Shown: positions 42,601-52,270, counted from the first letter of the stretch. The stretch is DNA of 64,000 nucleotides from Paenibacillus sp. (GCA_023512345.1 JAILZT010000002.1:62001-126000); one strand, 5' to 3'. Translations and numbers: made by a program. The notes: generated from the sequence alone by a model not told the origin.

Positions 42601-44097
42601 AATGCTAAATCCATAAAAGTGGATGCCCCTGCTGAATCAACGGTAATTATCAATATTACCGGAACAGAGCAAGTAGAAATGCCTAAAGGTGATTCATTAA
42701 CCGGTCTTGAACGTTCTAATGTTCTCTTTAACTTCAACGAGGTCACAGATCTCATTTTGCCAGGATCCAAAGGCTCAGTTCTTGCTCCACAAGCGGACAT
42801 TCATTTAACAAATAGTCCGGTCTTCGGGAACTTAGTTGGAGCGTCTCTCGATAGTACCAACTCTAGTCACTTTAAATGGGTGCCATTCACAGGAACAGTT
42901 CAACCTGTGGTTACTTCACCAATAACTCGAACACCGGTCATTATGAAATTTCCGGATGTTACATTCAAAGCCGTCGTGAAGGTAAGCGGACTAAGTCTAA
43001 ATGAAACAACCATTCGTACAGGAAGTACATTAACACTATTCCCAACCATAACACCGGATGATGCCGATGATAAAACACTTCACTGGAGCTCAAGCAATAC
43101 AGACATCGTCTCCGTAGATAATAACGGGAGAATAGCGGGCTTAAGTGAAGGTGTGGCTGTAATAACCATAACAACTAAAGATGGCAGCGAGATCACGGCG
43201 ACGGGCACCGTAAAGGTAGTCTCTCCAACCCTTACCATCCTTGGTTCAGATCACGCTATTGTCGGTGAACGGGTACCACTAGAAGCGTTATACGTAACTG
43301 CAGAGGAAACCATAACCGGTTATGCGTGGTCAATCAAGCCTGACAGCAATTCAGCCGGAGCTGAAATTACCCGAAACCCTGAACCTTCGATTGGCAGCAC
43401 AGCAACTTTAACAGCCACAAAATCGGGTACAGTAACCATTATTGCAAAAGTATTGACGGATCAGAGTCCAAATGGTGCCTTATCAAGAGAGCATACGATT
43501 ACAATTACCAATCCACCTCAGGAGATTGAAATCAAAGGTCTAGCTTCTATTGATGAAGGGAACACCGAACCATATACCATAAAAGTAATCAGTCCATTAA
43601 ACTCGGATGCTTCCACGTACACCTGGAGCATTAGAGAAAGTGACAAAGATTTTGTTACCCTAACGTCGGGAGCAGATAGCCAGAGTATTTCTCTATTCGG
43701 TAAAAAGCCTACTGAAATAGGCCATCCAATCATCCTAACCGCAACGACAAATGGACCTAATGGTGTTATTACAGCTACAAAGGAAATTAATGTTGGACTA
43801 CAACTCATTTCTTTATCCCTTTCAGCCATTGATCCACTTAAAGTAGGGGCAAGTTATGATTTGATTACTAGAGGCAACTTAACAGCAACCTCTGTAACTG
43901 GTTATAATATCCCTCTGGATAAACTGGCTGGCAAGCTAACTTGGAGCAGCGACAATTCAGGTATAGCCACTGTGAATTCCAGTGGTGTCATAGTTGCACA
44001 GAGTAAAGGTAGAGTAAAGATTACCGTATCGTACAAAGACAACCCGACGATTAAAGCTTCAATTATAGTGTCCATAGACAATGGAGACCGTTATTAA
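39625..44097 (+). CDS. Giant secreted surface protein (1,490 residues) with DUF5057-like, choice-of-anchor-A and Ig-like domains; candidate adhesin
   Basis: Start TTG 39625 with GGGGAGAG upstream. N-terminal signal/anchor at residues 9-31. Residues about 40-630 resemble DUF5057-type regions of Paenibacillus surface proteins (YQIHLLEITSSG, YDAVYIGSGSYS, YDMLIFGFRDVY). Then an Ig-like part (about 590-690). About 840-1085 is a choice-of-anchor-A / beta-helix region (GGYNVFILGDAEQNANVEGT, AVGGNLTFSG, VLNVGGNLTL). BIG2-type repeats follow at about 1120-1200 and 1395-1485 (LHWSSSNTDIVSVDNNGRI; LTWSSDNSGIATVNSSGVI), with two related modules between. No LPXTG, SLH or C-terminal span, so anchoring is unclear. 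It lies inside the pilus locus, between minor pilins and pilB, on the opposite strand. Function inferred: adhesion. Confidence 0.8.
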   Translation: MKLTKNKPLYLLSALVLLILFILPIRHFILNVDATGDTYQIHLLEITSSGATDLSTLNSSTSHITVDTMSMKRFVALRDDLDGKYDAVYIGSGSYSKSGVQGKTHNTKSVMNDITALKAKEITDYFINKGLYVFFNKEPFVTQTAEQRGILYDTFNTYRSSNTKSNVIFMDSTELGTMITGFNNGTSPYLAGMKQRPQLDITNKAAITDYSSNPDHKYNPGDVLSFNFNISNVTNLQTRPILAKLYMGIDKAVKMTDEQLVATTTLTQGSNGQISYKLPKTYSGLLYWKLEIVDQLNPLEWKDFDTGTIRLSGKKTIVNILQVLPNTGNVSSLLNSTNMDQSFLDTDDYQLNITTKSMNDFNAYVTAHANSTPRYGLNGTYDMLIFGFRDVYNSNAPIDETATIAVKDFINRTKQSVLFTHDTVYRNTSTWVTQFKTITGQIEPETNLGLSAPNKSTRVKPVNDGLLTQYPFDLKKLYSTDEANNVKLNKVAITHDQYFTLDLTDPDVIPWYNIESESTSSDKRDIDDSWNHYYTYSKGNVTYSGSGHFFSAESNVTFPVWEQRLFVNTMYRAYTGANHAPDITVHTPLDNSVKPSYQDKLVLSYTVDDWDFKDKNLLTSFKFKQENTYLDDYKMDETAVVSGQTITQTFNNPFPNGGDFQIEITAKDKQGAIATKTIHVTVQKVNSNLTINRTISSDKIDRGMPVSINYTISPNQIPYHAVDPGEKGIESLIISNIQYSESFPPNLEISEPLPTGTVKSGTLNTGYTLTRSLSNITYRLSVTNGVKTYVPDANQSVSFDLSVVPQEKNVYLLDNSKLSFEDIHSVTGSTTTSPTLTPNPPFGIAGGYNVFILGDAEQNANVEGTMAVGGNLTFSGSHLYQENNTNTVDVLNVGGNLTLTSGSINGNAIVGGTSTVIEKNNGSGSDKKGVQGIVKKEPLIDFNAAGEYLRNQSDAIAALTANGIPDIKNSKITFTGTHPTLNIFNVAGSAINNAKSIKVDAPAESTVIINITGTEQVEMPKGDSLTGLERSNVLFNFNEVTDLILPGSKGSVLAPQADIHLTNSPVFGNLVGASLDSTNSSHFKWVPFTGTVQPVVTSPITRTPVIMKFPDVTFKAVVKVSGLSLNETTIRTGSTLTLFPTITPDDADDKTLHWSSSNTDIVSVDNNGRIAGLSEGVAVITITTKDGSEITATGTVKVVSPTLTILGSDHAIVGERVPLEALYVTAEETITGYAWSIKPDSNSAGAEITRNPEPSIGSTATLTATKSGTVTIIAKVLTDQSPNGALSREHTITITNPPQEIEIKGLASIDEGNTEPYTIKVISPLNSDASTYTWSIRESDKDFVTLTSGADSQSISLFGKKPTEIGHPIILTATTNGPNGVITATKEINVGLQLISLSLSAIDPLKVGASYDLITRGNLTATSVTGYNIPLDKLAGKLTWSSDNSGIATVNSSGVIVAQSKGRVKITVSYKDNPTIKASIIVSIDNGDRY

Positions 44098-44108
44098 TTA
44101 ATCTTCAC

Positions 44109-44158
44109 AAAAAAAAGGCGTTTCAAAGGCCACATTGGCTTTTGAAACGCCTCTTTTC
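44109..44158. terminator. Bidirectional terminator between the surface protein and minor-pilin genes
   Basis: GGCGTTTCAAA (44117-44127) pairs perfectly with TTTGAAACGCC (44141-44151), with A run before and TCTTTTCTTT after, serving both converging transcripts. Confidence 0.92.
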
Positions 44159-44170
44159 TTTCTTCTGCTT

Positions 44171-45922
44171 CTATTGAAGCTCCAAATCGCCGACCTCAAT
44201 GTGGATAGCCTTCACCCGAGGAAGGCCAGCGTTCTGCGCTGTAAATACGGTGTTGTCGTACTCGGCTTTGAAACGTACATTATCGGTACCTGAAACAATA
44301 TTAATTTGCCCATTACCAGCAACTGCGTCTCCCCTTACCGCATTGATTGTTAGGTCTCCTTTAGCGAAAAAACCGCCCTTCAGTGAAAAGATAGAACCCA
44401 CACCGTATAGCTCAGCACTAGAGTCCGTGTAAAAGAAGGCCTTAATCGGTGTAACTGTTTCATCAAAAGCTTTCAAGCGGTTAAATAAAATCGGGCCTTG
44501 TGACATCAGAACAAGCTGTGATCCATTAAATCCGTTGATTTCTGCATCCTCTACAGTCGTTGTATAATCTGAAGCATTCGTACCCGCTTTTAAGACATAC
44601 ATAGCACTGTCGAATTCAGCATTCCCTCTAATGGTTACTTTACCGGTTACCAGCATATTGGCTTTGATCTGTGCAGGCTTGCTGGCGTTAAAGCTCTCAA
44701 TATTGAGGTCACCATCTACAATGAACCAGTAGCGATTATCGTCTTCTTCTTTTTTTTCATAGATTATTTGGGATAAATCCCCGTCATTTATGGTTAGATT
44801 TCCGCTATAGATAACAGATTTCTGCAGTTTTCCCTGAGTTAGCTCGGCTATTATAGCTTTATATTTGACTAAGGCCGCATCATAAGTCTTTTGTGCCCCA
44901 GGCGTTTTGTCCGTTAGAACCGGTGGAATTAGTTCATTCTCTGTAAGCTTCAGAAGATCAGAAGTCCTCAGATAATATGCTAGCGTGCCATTTTTCAGAG
45001 CGTCACGAATGGATATACGATTACTCCCATCCTTAACTGACATGGCTTCAGAGACTTTATCGATGAACGATTCCTTCACATTTACCTGCACAAACGTACG
45101 TCTGCTTCTGATTTTGACTTGTTTCTGCGCTATAACTCCTAACTCTGTCTGAAAAGTAGTCCCCGCGATCTCCGCAGCCGTCTTAGGCCTATCCCAATAA
45201 TTGTAGCTCAGTTGTTCTAATGACTGCACATGAGCTTCACCATCAACTAGTTGAAACGACTGGGAGGTAAAGTCTTTAGAGATTCCCTGGTACATATATT
45301 GAACCTTCTTGTCCAGTTTCAGGGTTCCGCCCGAATAGATATTGCCGCTGATCCAAGGTGAGCCATTAATCATAAGATCACCTTCTGAACCCAATGTATA
45401 ATTCAGAAAATCAGGAAAGGTATCGATGTAGAGAATCTGTTTGAGCTTTCGCTGCACTCCATTCACCTGGGCATCGGATGTTAAAGTAACTTGGTACTGA
45501 TTTGGCTTCTCTGCCGTAAAGTCCGCCTTAACAGAACTCCCTGCCTGCGTTAACTCGGTAGTTGTAGGCAAACCATTCCCGTTCTCATTTAGTTTCTGTA
45601 AATAAGCTTTAATCGCATTCTGCAGCTGTTCCTGACTCATATCTACACTGCCTTCAACTACTTTATTCAGGTTTGCTGTAATATAAGCTACCCCTTCATC
45701 CAGAGATTTTTCAGCCAGATGCAAGCTTTGTACATCATTTTTACGGGTTTCTGTCCTCTGTGCCCCGCCAACCGCAGCACTTAAAACAGCTAGGCCCAGT
45801 ATAGTCAGCAGAAGGACGAGAAACATTACCAACACAAGGGCGGAACCCTGCTCGCCATACATCCGCTGTGATAGCATTCGTGATTGTTTTATATAAGCTG
45901 ACTTTAAAGACTGCCTCGGCAT
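44171..45922 (-). CDS. PilX-like minor pilus protein with large C-terminal beta-rich domain
   Basis: A 583-residue protein. Start ATG 45922 with AGGAGG 9 bases before; a longer frame overlaps the upstream gene without need. Basic N-terminus, then GEQGSALVLVMFLVLLLTIL (about residues 23-42), the PilX_N-type hydrophobic helix in which G-S-A-L-V replaces the GFTLIE signal. Helical alpha-1 continuation (LHLAEKSLDEGVAYI). The long remainder (about 150-583) is beta-rich with repeating short strands (SGNLTINDGDL, VDGDLNIES, VTGKVTIRGNAEFDS) like a bactofilin or beta-helix. The usual PilX is much shorter. Probably a tip or priming minor pilin with an adhesive extension. Confidence 0.75.
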   Translation of the reverse strand: MPRQSLKSAYIKQSRMLSQRMYGEQGSALVLVMFLVLLLTILGLAVLSAAVGGAQRTETRKNDVQSLHLAEKSLDEGVAYITANLNKVVEGSVDMSQEQLQNAIKAYLQKLNENGNGLPTTTELTQAGSSVKADFTAEKPNQYQVTLTSDAQVNGVQRKLKQILYIDTFPDFLNYTLGSEGDLMINGSPWISGNIYSGGTLKLDKKVQYMYQGISKDFTSQSFQLVDGEAHVQSLEQLSYNYWDRPKTAAEIAGTTFQTELGVIAQKQVKIRSRRTFVQVNVKESFIDKVSEAMSVKDGSNRISIRDALKNGTLAYYLRTSDLLKLTENELIPPVLTDKTPGAQKTYDAALVKYKAIIAELTQGKLQKSVIYSGNLTINDGDLSQIIYEKKEEDDNRYWFIVDGDLNIESFNASKPAQIKANMLVTGKVTIRGNAEFDSAMYVLKAGTNASDYTTTVEDAEINGFNGSQLVLMSQGPILFNRLKAFDETVTPIKAFFYTDSSAELYGVGSIFSLKGGFFAKGDLTINAVRGDAVAGNGQINIVSGTDNVRFKAEYDNTVFTAQNAGLPRVKAIHIEVGDLELQ

Positions 45923-45935
45923 TCTACTAAACCTC

Positions 45936-46547
45936 CTAAAATCCAAATTTGCTGTTAAGGTTCATGTCATACGCCCTGCCGTCGTAATACTGGGTCAGCA
46001 CCAGTTGAATATCTATTAACCCGCTTTGGCATGGGGGAGCATTCGCAGAGACATCACAGCTTCTTCCATCTAGGAGACTGGACTTTACGCTTGAACCCTT
46101 AAGATCCGAGCGAATGTCTGTTACCTGCTCGTTGGTGCTATGCTGGTTTACAACATCCGAAATCATAATTCGAGTTTTGCGTTCGGCCTCAGCTTCCGTA
46201 GATACAGCTGCACTCTCCCCGCTAACCGGGGCACTATCTGCAGGTGCATCTTCTAATTGAAGTGTAATAAGCCTTTCCTTGTTCGCTTTAATCAGCCTAA
46301 GTCCTGTTGCGGTGTTCTCGACTTTTTCAGGACTGAAGGAGTATAACTCCGTAATAATGGTCGACATAATAATGTCCGCTTCGTCCCGCAGGGAGTTTTC
46401 AATTGTGATTTTATGATAGCTTCGGAATCCAAACATCGTTACCATCGAGATAATGCCTAAAATAAGAGAGAACAGCGTCATGGCTGCTATCATTTCTATC
46501 AAAGTAAAGCCCTGCTGGGATTTCAGGCGGTCAGCGAATTTTTTCAT
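45936..46547 (-). CDS. Minor pilin, PilW/PulJ-like
   Basis: A 203-residue prepilin: MKKFADRLKSQQG leader, then FTLIEMIAAMTLFSLILGII with Glu5. The globular part contains VVNQHSTNEQVTD and a C-terminal SGLIDIQLVLTQYYDGRAYD strand. Two cysteines (CDVSANAPPC) could form a disulfide. Start ATG 46547 with GGAGGG; it overlaps the previous gene's stop by 17 bases. PilW/J-type pilins prime fibre assembly together with the V/I- and X/K-type proteins encoded on either side. Confidence 0.82.
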   Translation of the reverse strand: MKKFADRLKSQQGFTLIEMIAAMTLFSLILGIISMVTMFGFRSYHKITIENSLRDEADIIMSTIITELYSFSPEKVENTATGLRLIKANKERLITLQLEDAPADSAPVSGESAAVSTEAEAERKTRIMISDVVNQHSTNEQVTDIRSDLKGSSVKSSLLDGRSCDVSANAPPCQSGLIDIQLVLTQYYDGRAYDMNLNSKFGF

Positions 46548-47112
46548 CTGTAATATATCCCTCCACCACCGCAGTGTACGTACTTGCTTTTGGCCCACCG
46601 GGGCCAGTCACTTCAACTTGAACTGGAAGTAGAAAAGGCTCCATATCCTTTTTCATATCCCCGATACCTTGATTCACCGAACCCTCAACTGCACCGCTTT
46701 TCATAGAATTCTTAATCTTTGTTTGAAAAATAATATTAACCTCATAATCTATATTATTTACTCGAGGATTTAGGACATTAGGCAGTGCACTAGCGCTTGA
46801 GGAATTCACAATAAGACTGGTCGGAAAATACTTCGCATAGTTGCAGCTTGCCCCAGGTTTACACGATGAAGCTTCGATTTTTGTATGATTTTTAAATAAT
46901 TCTTGCATCTGCTCAAAATCCTGCTTCTCCATATAAAAAAGCGCATTCCGCGCTAAATTGACCATAATAGTCTTATTCTGGTTCGACTTGGAGTAGGACA
47001 GAGCATTAGTGAAATAGGACGTAAGCACCAGCGAAACAATAGATAAAATGACTATAGCCGCAAGTACTTCGATTAAAGTAAACCCTTGCTCCTGCTTCCG
47101 ACCCGAGTTCAA
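46531..47112 (-). CDS. Minor pilin, PilV/PulI-like
   Basis: A 193-residue prepilin: leader MNSGRKQEQG, then FTLIEVLAAIVILSIVSLVL with Glu5. Cysteine pair in SCKPGASCNY. The C-terminus carries VEVTGPGGPKASTYTAVVEG, like the 'V/I' class of minor pilins. TTG 47112 is the start (GAGAGGTGG 7 bases before). First gene of the three-gene minor-pilin operon on the minus strand, and likely a substrate of the prepilin peptidase encoded at 33713-34462. Confidence 0.82.
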   Translation of the reverse strand: MNSGRKQEQGFTLIEVLAAIVILSIVSLVLTSYFTNALSYSKSNQNKTIMVNLARNALFYMEKQDFEQMQELFKNHTKIEASSCKPGASCNYAKYFPTSLIVNSSSASALPNVLNPRVNNIDYEVNIIFQTKIKNSMKSGAVEGSVNQGIGDMKKDMEPFLLPVQVEVTGPGGPKASTYTAVVEGYITDEKIR

Positions 47113-47301
47113 TCCATTTCCACCTCTCTATGAGTTAATCCATTCATATTTATACAATGTAGAGACTTTGTCCCTATTCCATTATATTCCTTCATTAGTA
47201 GACCCAGCAATCCTCTTTGACATAATAATCTAGAGATTCATACAATTTATATCGGAATCAGGCTGTGCTATCATTTGGGCTGAGAGGGGGATTATTTAAT
47301 T

Positions 47302-48129
47302 ATGGCTTTAATAGAGTGCCGTTTTTATTCAGAAGTACTGGGACTTAGCACCTCGATGACTGTTATTTTGCCGCAAACTACCACTACGCAAATAGGGATG
47401 AACAATGTAAATAAAGGCGGGCTGCATCCTACGTTGTATTTGCTCCATGGTTTATCTGATGATGATTCAATCTGGCTGCGCCGCACTTCTATTGAACGAT
47501 ATGTTGCAGAGATGGGGATTGCAGTTGTGATGCCTCAGGTTCACCGCAGCTTTTATACCGATATGAGTGTTGGAGGCAATTACTGGACCTTTATTAGTGA
47601 GGAGCTTCCGAAGCTGGCTCAATCCTTTTTCCCGCTATCCCCAAAACGTGAGGATAACTTTGTAGCCGGGTTGTCGATGGGTGGTTATGGTGCGATGAAG
47701 CTGGGTTTGCGTAAACCAGAGGCTTTTTGCGCTGCAGCTAGTCTGTCTGGAGCCCTAGATATGGCCCACCACTTCATGAACTGGGAAGATCCGAAGGAAA
47801 AAACCAAGGAGTACGAGATGATCTTCGGTATAGAGGACATTGCTGGAACAGAAGATGACCTATTATGGCTGCTGGAACAACACAATGCTTCAAAGGGACC
47901 CAAAACAGCGCTGTATCAATGCTGCGGCACAGAGGATTTCCTGTATGCGGATAATATAACCTTCCGTGAAGCCTGCCGTAAAACCTCGTTATCCTTGACC
48001 TATGAAGAAGGGCCGGGGGAACATGAATGGGGTTATTGGGACACTAAAATCCGTGATGTTCTGGCTTGGCTGCCTCTTAATGAAGGTAAACCGCAAGCCG
48101 CTGATTCAAATAAGGCATTGAAGACTTAA
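47302..48129 (+). CDS. Esterase of the esterase-D / tributyrin esterase family
   Basis: A 275-residue alpha/beta hydrolase (PF00756 type), cytoplasmic, no signal peptide. Oxyanion region [20 protein letters not shown]; nucleophile Ser in [15 protein letters not shown] (near residue 126). Acid Asp in [12 protein letters not shown] and His in [11 protein letters not shown]. Start ATG 47302 with GAGAGGGGG about 10 bases upstream. The family includes EstA tributyrin esterases and S-formylglutathione hydrolases; the lack of flanking formaldehyde genes favours a general short-acyl esterase. It stands alone between the minor-pilin operon and the arginine genes. Confidence 0.85.
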   Translation: MALIECRFYSEVLGLSTSMTVILPQTTTTQIGMNNVNKGGLHPTLYLLHGLSDDDSIWLRRTSIERYVAEMGIAVVMPQVHRSFYTDMSVGGNYWTFISEELPKLAQSFFPLSPKREDNFVAGLSMGGYGAMKLGLRKPEAFCAAASLSGALDMAHHFMNWEDPKEKTKEYEMIFGIEDIAGTEDDLLWLLEQHNASKGPKTALYQCCGTEDFLYADNITFREACRKTSLSLTYEEGPGEHEWGYWDTKIRDVLAWLPLNEGKPQAADSNKALKT

Positions 48130-48137
48130 TTCTCTTT

Positions 48138-48391
48138 CTATATAGATTGAACTAAACAATAACCTCAGGATGATCGTAACGAAGGGGGATTTTGGAACTG
48201 GAAGAGCGAAAGCGACCGCCCAAAAGCTTTCCGTAGGAAAGCTAGCTTCGAAAGCATAGGCAGTCTCCGGATTTCATCCGCTGACAGCGGTACAAATCAA
48301 GAAATTCGGAGACAACAGCGGCTGGAAGTCCAACATTCACCGTAGTTACTACCAAATCCCAACAAGTAATACTTTAGTACAATCTATATAG
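48138..48391. repeat. Structured intergenic element with terminal inverted repeats (copy 1)
   Basis: 254 bp bounded by CTATATAGATTGAACTAAA (48138-48156) and its complement with one mismatch (48373-48391). Inside: hairpin CTTTCCGTAGGAAAG; and arms GTCTCCGGATTTC (48263-48275) / GAAATTCGGAGAC (48301-48313) enclosing the palindrome CCGCTGACAGCGG (48278-48290). No coding potential. The inner part, read in reverse, aligns with the element at 59096-59253. MITE-like repeat or structured RNA. Confidence 0.65.
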
Positions 48392-48394
48392 CAT

Positions 48395-48452
48395 AAAAAA
48401 AGACTGTCCTTCTCCAACATCATTAGGATGTGGCGAAGCGACAGTCTTTTTA
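48395..48452. terminator. Terminator of argH (usable on both strands)
   Basis: AGACTGTC (48401-48408) pairs with GACAGTCT (48440-48447), with further pairing inside (CTTCTCC/GGCGAAG-like, ACATC/GATGT). A run before and T run after give termination in both directions. Confidence 0.88.
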
Positions 48453-48475
48453 TTTTATAGAGAAGTCTATTTTAC

Positions 48476-49891
48476 TTAAAGTACAGCTCCTACATGAGTC
48501 GTTACCCATTTATTCGCCTCGAGCAAAGCGGCCTCAGCCCGTTCAATAGCCGCCTTTACCTGAACCGTAGCGGTTCCGCCGTAAACGTTGCGTGCATTCA
48601 CTACCGCTTCCGGCTGCAGAACAGCGTAGATATTCTCATCGAACAGCGGTGAGAATTGCTTGAACTCTTCCAGTGTCAGATCGAGTAGGAATTTGCCCTC
48701 GTTGATACAGTAGAGCACTGTTTTACCGATAACCTCATGAGCCTGGCGGAAGGGCAGACCTTTACCAACCAGGAAGTCCGCTATGTCAGTGGCATTGGAG
48801 AAGTCTGTGTTCACAGCCTCACGCATCCGCCCCTTGTTCACTTTCATGGTCGAGATCATCGGCGCGTATAACTGAAGTGCACCCGTCAATGTAGCTACGG
48901 TATCGAACATGCCTTCTTTATCTTCCTGCATGTCCTTGTTATATGCCAGTGGCAAGGACTTCAATACGGTCAATAGGCCAATCAGATTGCCGAATACACG
49001 GCCTGTTTTACCCCTAACCAGCTCGGGTACATCAGGATTTTTCTTCTGTGGCATAATGCTGCTGCCTGTGCAGAACGCATCATCCAATTCAACAAAGCTG
49101 AATTCTGTGCTGCTCCACAAGACGAGCTCTTCGCTGAGACGGGACAAGTGAGTCATGATGAGGGCAGCGTTGGCCAGAAATTCCACAATGAAATCCCGGT
49201 CACTTACAGCATCCAGGCTATTCTCGTATACACTATCAAAACCAAGCTGCTCTGCTACATAATGACGATCAATTGGGAAGGTCGTACCCGCAAGCGCACC
49301 AGCCCCAAGAGGCAGCACATTAATGCGCTTATAGCTATCAGTCAAACGCTCTGCATCACGACGGAACATGGACACATAGGCGAGTAAATGATGCGCGAAC
49401 AGAATCGGCTGCGCCCGTTGCAAATGCGTATAGCCTGGGATTATGGTATCTACATTATCTTTGGCCTGCACAATCAATGCTTCCTGCAGCTCATGCAATA
49501 AACTAACCAACTCCACCACACGGCCCCGCAAATAAAGATGCATATCTGTAGCTACCTGATCATTACGACTGCGGCCTGTATGTAACTTGCCACCGACTGG
49601 ACCGATTTCTTCAATAAGGTGCTTTTCAATATTCATATGGATGTCTTCATCGGCTACGGAAAATACAACCTCTCCCGCACGAACCTTCTCCAACACTTTG
49701 TTCAATCCAGCCTTGATCGTCTCTACGTCGACCTCCGGCAAAATCCCGCATTTACCCAGCATCGATACATGCGCCAGACTTCCTTGCACATCTTCTTCGG
49801 CTAATGCCTTATCGAATCCGATAGAAGCCGTATACTCTTCTACCAGTTTATTAGTCCCTTTGGTAAAACGCCCGCCCCATAGCTTGCTCAC
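48476..49891 (-). CDS. argH: Argininosuccinate lyase
   Basis: A 471-residue fumarase/aspartase-superfamily enzyme converting argininosuccinate to arginine and fumarate, the last step of the pathway. Signature [12 protein letters not shown] near residue 283; other conserved parts are SKLWGGRF at the N-terminus, [12 protein letters not shown] and [11 protein letters not shown]. The true start is GTG 49891 (AGGAGG 9 bases before), which gives the normal family length; the longer frame adds 25 unconserved residues. Last gene of the arginine run, 138 bases after argG. Confidence 0.96.
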   Translation of the reverse strand: MSKLWGGRFTKGTNKLVEEYTASIGFDKALAEEDVQGSLAHVSMLGKCGILPEVDVETIKAGLNKVLEKVRAGEVVFSVADEDIHMNIEKHLIEEIGPVGGKLHTGRSRNDQVATDMHLYLRGRVVELVSLLHELQEALIVQAKDNVDTIIPGYTHLQRAQPILFAHHLLAYVSMFRRDAERLTDSYKRINVLPLGAGALAGTTFPIDRHYVAEQLGFDSVYENSLDAVSDRDFIVEFLANAALIMTHLSRLSEELVLWSSTEFSFVELDDAFCTGSSIMPQKKNPDVPELVRGKTGRVFGNLIGLLTVLKSLPLAYNKDMQEDKEGMFDTVATLTGALQLYAPMISTMKVNKGRMREAVNTDFSNATDIADFLVGKGLPFRQAHEVIGKTVLYCINEGKFLLDLTLEEFKQFSPLFDENIYAVLQPEAVVNARNVYGGTATVQVKAAIERAEAALLEANKWVTTHVGAVL

Positions 49892-50029
49892 CTGTTGCTT
49901 CCTCCTCTTGGACGCCAGAGGGCCGCTCCTGTCCTGACGGGAGGAACGGCCTTCTCGGATATCCACTTTATATTTATTAATCTTGATATAAAAAGTAATT
50001 GCGACTGCGCTCAGCAGCAGCCCAGTACA

Positions 50030-51265
50030 TTATTTCGCGGATTCAGCTACTCCTGCAGATACCTTAAGACGCAATGCATTGAGGCGGATAAAACCTGTCG
50101 CATCTCCTTGGTCATAGGCTTGGGTAGGGTCAGCTTCCATGGTTGCGATATCCGGGTTATACAGGCTGACTGGACTCTTCACGCCAGCGCCAATGATATT
50201 TCCTTTGTAAAGCTTAAGGCGCACAGTACCTGTTACATTCTGCTGACTCTCTGTTACAAGAGCTTGCAGCGCAAGACGCTCAGGAGCAAACCAAAAACCG
50301 TTATACACCAAAGTGCTGTAACGAGTAATCAGGCTGTCACGTAGATTCATGACTTCGCGGTCCATCGTAATGGACTCCATTTTGCGGTGAGCAGTGAATA
50401 GGATCGTGCCGCCTGGGGTTTCATATACGCCGCGGCTCTTCATGCCCACAAAACGATTCTCAACCATATCCACGCGTCCAATGCCATGTTTGCCGCCCAG
50501 TTCGTTCAGCTTCTCCATCACTTGGAGCGGGCTTAACGATTCACCGTTCAGGGCTACGCAATCCCCCTTCAGGAATTCAAGCTCCACATATTCGGATTGA
50601 TCGGGCGCATCCTCAGGGGAGTTGCTCAGAAGGAACATCGCTTTGTTCTCATCGGAGCTAGGGTCGAACCAAGGATCTTCCAGCACACCGCTCTCATAGC
50701 TAATGTGCAGCAGGTTGCGGTCCATAGAATACGGCTTAGCCGCAGAGGCCTGAACCGGAATACCATTAGCTTCCGCATAGGCGATCATTTCCGCACGCCC
50801 TGGGAATTGATTACGGAACTCCTCCAGCCGCCAAGGTGCAATAACCTTGATGCCAGGTGCCAGCGCTGCTACGCCAAGCTCAAACCGCACTTGGTCATTG
50901 CCTTTGCCTGTCGCGCCATGCGCGATAGCTGTTGCGCCTTCGGCAATAGCGATATCAACCATCCGCTTCGCAATCAGCGGACGTGCGATACTTGTGCCGA
51001 GCAGGTATTGACCTTCATACAATGCACCCGATTGGAACATCGGGTAGATGAAGTCATTCGCGAATTCGTCACGCAGGTCATCGATATATACTTTGGATGC
51101 GCCTGTTGCGAGTGCTTTTTCCTCCAAGCCGTCCAATTCTTCCTTCTGTCCGATATCGGCTGTGAAGGCAATAATCTCCGCATCATAGGTTTCTTTCAGC
51201 CATTTCAGAATGACTGATGTATCCAGCCCGCCGGAATAAGCGAGTACAATTTTTTCTTTAGCCAT
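50030..51265 (-). CDS. argG: Argininosuccinate synthase
   Basis: A 411-residue enzyme condensing citrulline and aspartate with ATP. The N-terminal PP-loop [12 protein letters not shown] is intact (residues 9-20). Conserved [12 protein letters not shown], the citrulline/aspartate-binding stretch RNLLHISYE, and [17 protein letters not shown] are all present. Start ATG 51265 with AAAGGAAG. It lies 36 bases after argF with no terminator, so it is transcribed with the argCJBDF genes. In B. subtilis argGH is a separate operon. Confidence 0.96.
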   Translation of the reverse strand: MAKEKIVLAYSGGLDTSVILKWLKETYDAEIIAFTADIGQKEELDGLEEKALATGASKVYIDDLRDEFANDFIYPMFQSGALYEGQYLLGTSIARPLIAKRMVDIAIAEGATAIAHGATGKGNDQVRFELGVAALAPGIKVIAPWRLEEFRNQFPGRAEMIAYAEANGIPVQASAAKPYSMDRNLLHISYESGVLEDPWFDPSSDENKAMFLLSNSPEDAPDQSEYVELEFLKGDCVALNGESLSPLQVMEKLNELGGKHGIGRVDMVENRFVGMKSRGVYETPGGTILFTAHRKMESITMDREVMNLRDSLITRYSTLVYNGFWFAPERLALQALVTESQQNVTGTVRLKLYKGNIIGAGVKSPVSLYNPDIATMEADPTQAYDQGDATGFIRLNALRLKVSAGVAESAK

Positions 51266-51301
51266 GAAGAAGCAACTTCCTTTCGTTGAACAGTTCTATT
51301 T

Positions 51302-52270
51302 TTACCCCATTAAAGCAGCCATCAGCGCTTTTTGCGCATGCAGCCGGTTCTCCGCTTGATCAAAAATAACCGAGTTAGGTCCGTCGATTACGCCTGTGCT
51401 GACCTCTTCCTCGCGGTGGGCCGGCAGGCAGTGAAGGAACAAGTAGTCACTCTTCGCGCCTTTTGCAAGCTCTTCGTTCACTTGGTAGTCCTTAAATGCC
51501 GCCTCACGTGCCAGCTGCTCCGCTTCGAAGCCCATACTTGCCCACACGTCTGTGTAGATCACATCAGCATCCTTTACCGCTTCCTGCGGGCTGCGGGTGA
51601 CTACGATCTCTGCTCCAGTCTCCTTAGCAATCTCGCGTGCCTCTGCTACAACAGCAGAATCCGGCTCGTAGCCTTCTGGACCTGCCACAAACACATGCAC
51701 ACCCAGCTTAGCCCCGCCAATCATGAGGGAATGAGCCATATTGTTACCATCACCGATATAGGCAAGCTTCAGACCCTTTAACTGCCCCTTGTGCTCGTAG
51801 ATAGTCTGGTAGTCCGCCAGAACTTGGCACGGGTGCGCCAGATCGCTAAGACCGTTGATTACAGGGATGGAAGCATAACGTGCGAGATCTTCAACTTTGT
51901 CATGTCCAAAGGTGCGGATCATTATACCGTCAAGATAACGGGACATAACCTGAGCCGTATCTCCTACGGTTTCACCGCGTCCCAGCTGGATATCATTTTT
52001 GCTGAGGAAAAGCGCATGCCCACCCAGCTGATACATTCCGACTTCGAACGATACGCGTGTACGTGTGGATGATTTTTCAAAAATAAGACCAATCGTCTTA
52101 CCCTTCAGCGGCTGATACACCTCACCATTCTTCTGCTTATGTTTCAGCTCTATGGCAAGTTCAATAAGATAAGTGATCTCTTCTGTACTGTAATCATTAA
52201 GCTCCAGTAAGTCCCGACCTTTCAACTTCACTGCGATATCCTGTTTCTCGTTCTGCACACCCTGGCTCAT
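51302..52270 (-). CDS. argF: Ornithine carbamoyltransferase
   Basis: A 322-residue transferase making citrulline from ornithine and carbamoyl phosphate. Carbamoyl-phosphate loop [12 protein letters not shown] (with the key STRTR), [11 protein letters not shown], and the ornithine-site FLHCLPAHR; the SMG-type loop reads WASMGFE. The ATG overlaps the argD TGA by four bases (ATGA), so translation is coupled. No carAB genes lie in the run, unlike B. subtilis argCJBD-carAB-argF, so carbamoyl phosphate must come from elsewhere. Confidence 0.96.
   Translation of the reverse strand: MSQGVQNEKQDIAVKLKGRDLLELNDYSTEEITYLIELAIELKHKQKNGEVYQPLKGKTIGLIFEKSSTRTRVSFEVGMYQLGGHALFLSKNDIQLGRGETVGDTAQVMSRYLDGIMIRTFGHDKVEDLARYASIPVINGLSDLAHPCQVLADYQTIYEHKGQLKGLKLAYIGDGNNMAHSLMIGGAKLGVHVFVAGPEGYEPDSAVVAEAREIAKETGAEIVVTRSPQEAVKDADVIYTDVWASMGFEAEQLAREAAFKDYQVNEELAKGAKSDYLFLHCLPAHREEEVSTGVIDGPNSVIFDQAENRLHAQKALMAALMG

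Noticed and set aside
49918..49957. GC-rich hairpin (GGCCG...CGGCC) between argG and argH as a terminator or attenuator
   Set aside because: No T run follows on the minus strand and the pairing is interrupted; likely incidental, and argH shows no separate promoter.
50597..51217. 206-codon open frame antisense to argG
   Set aside because: argG is unmistakable; the opposite frame is Cys/Arg-rich with no recognisable domain or ribosome site.
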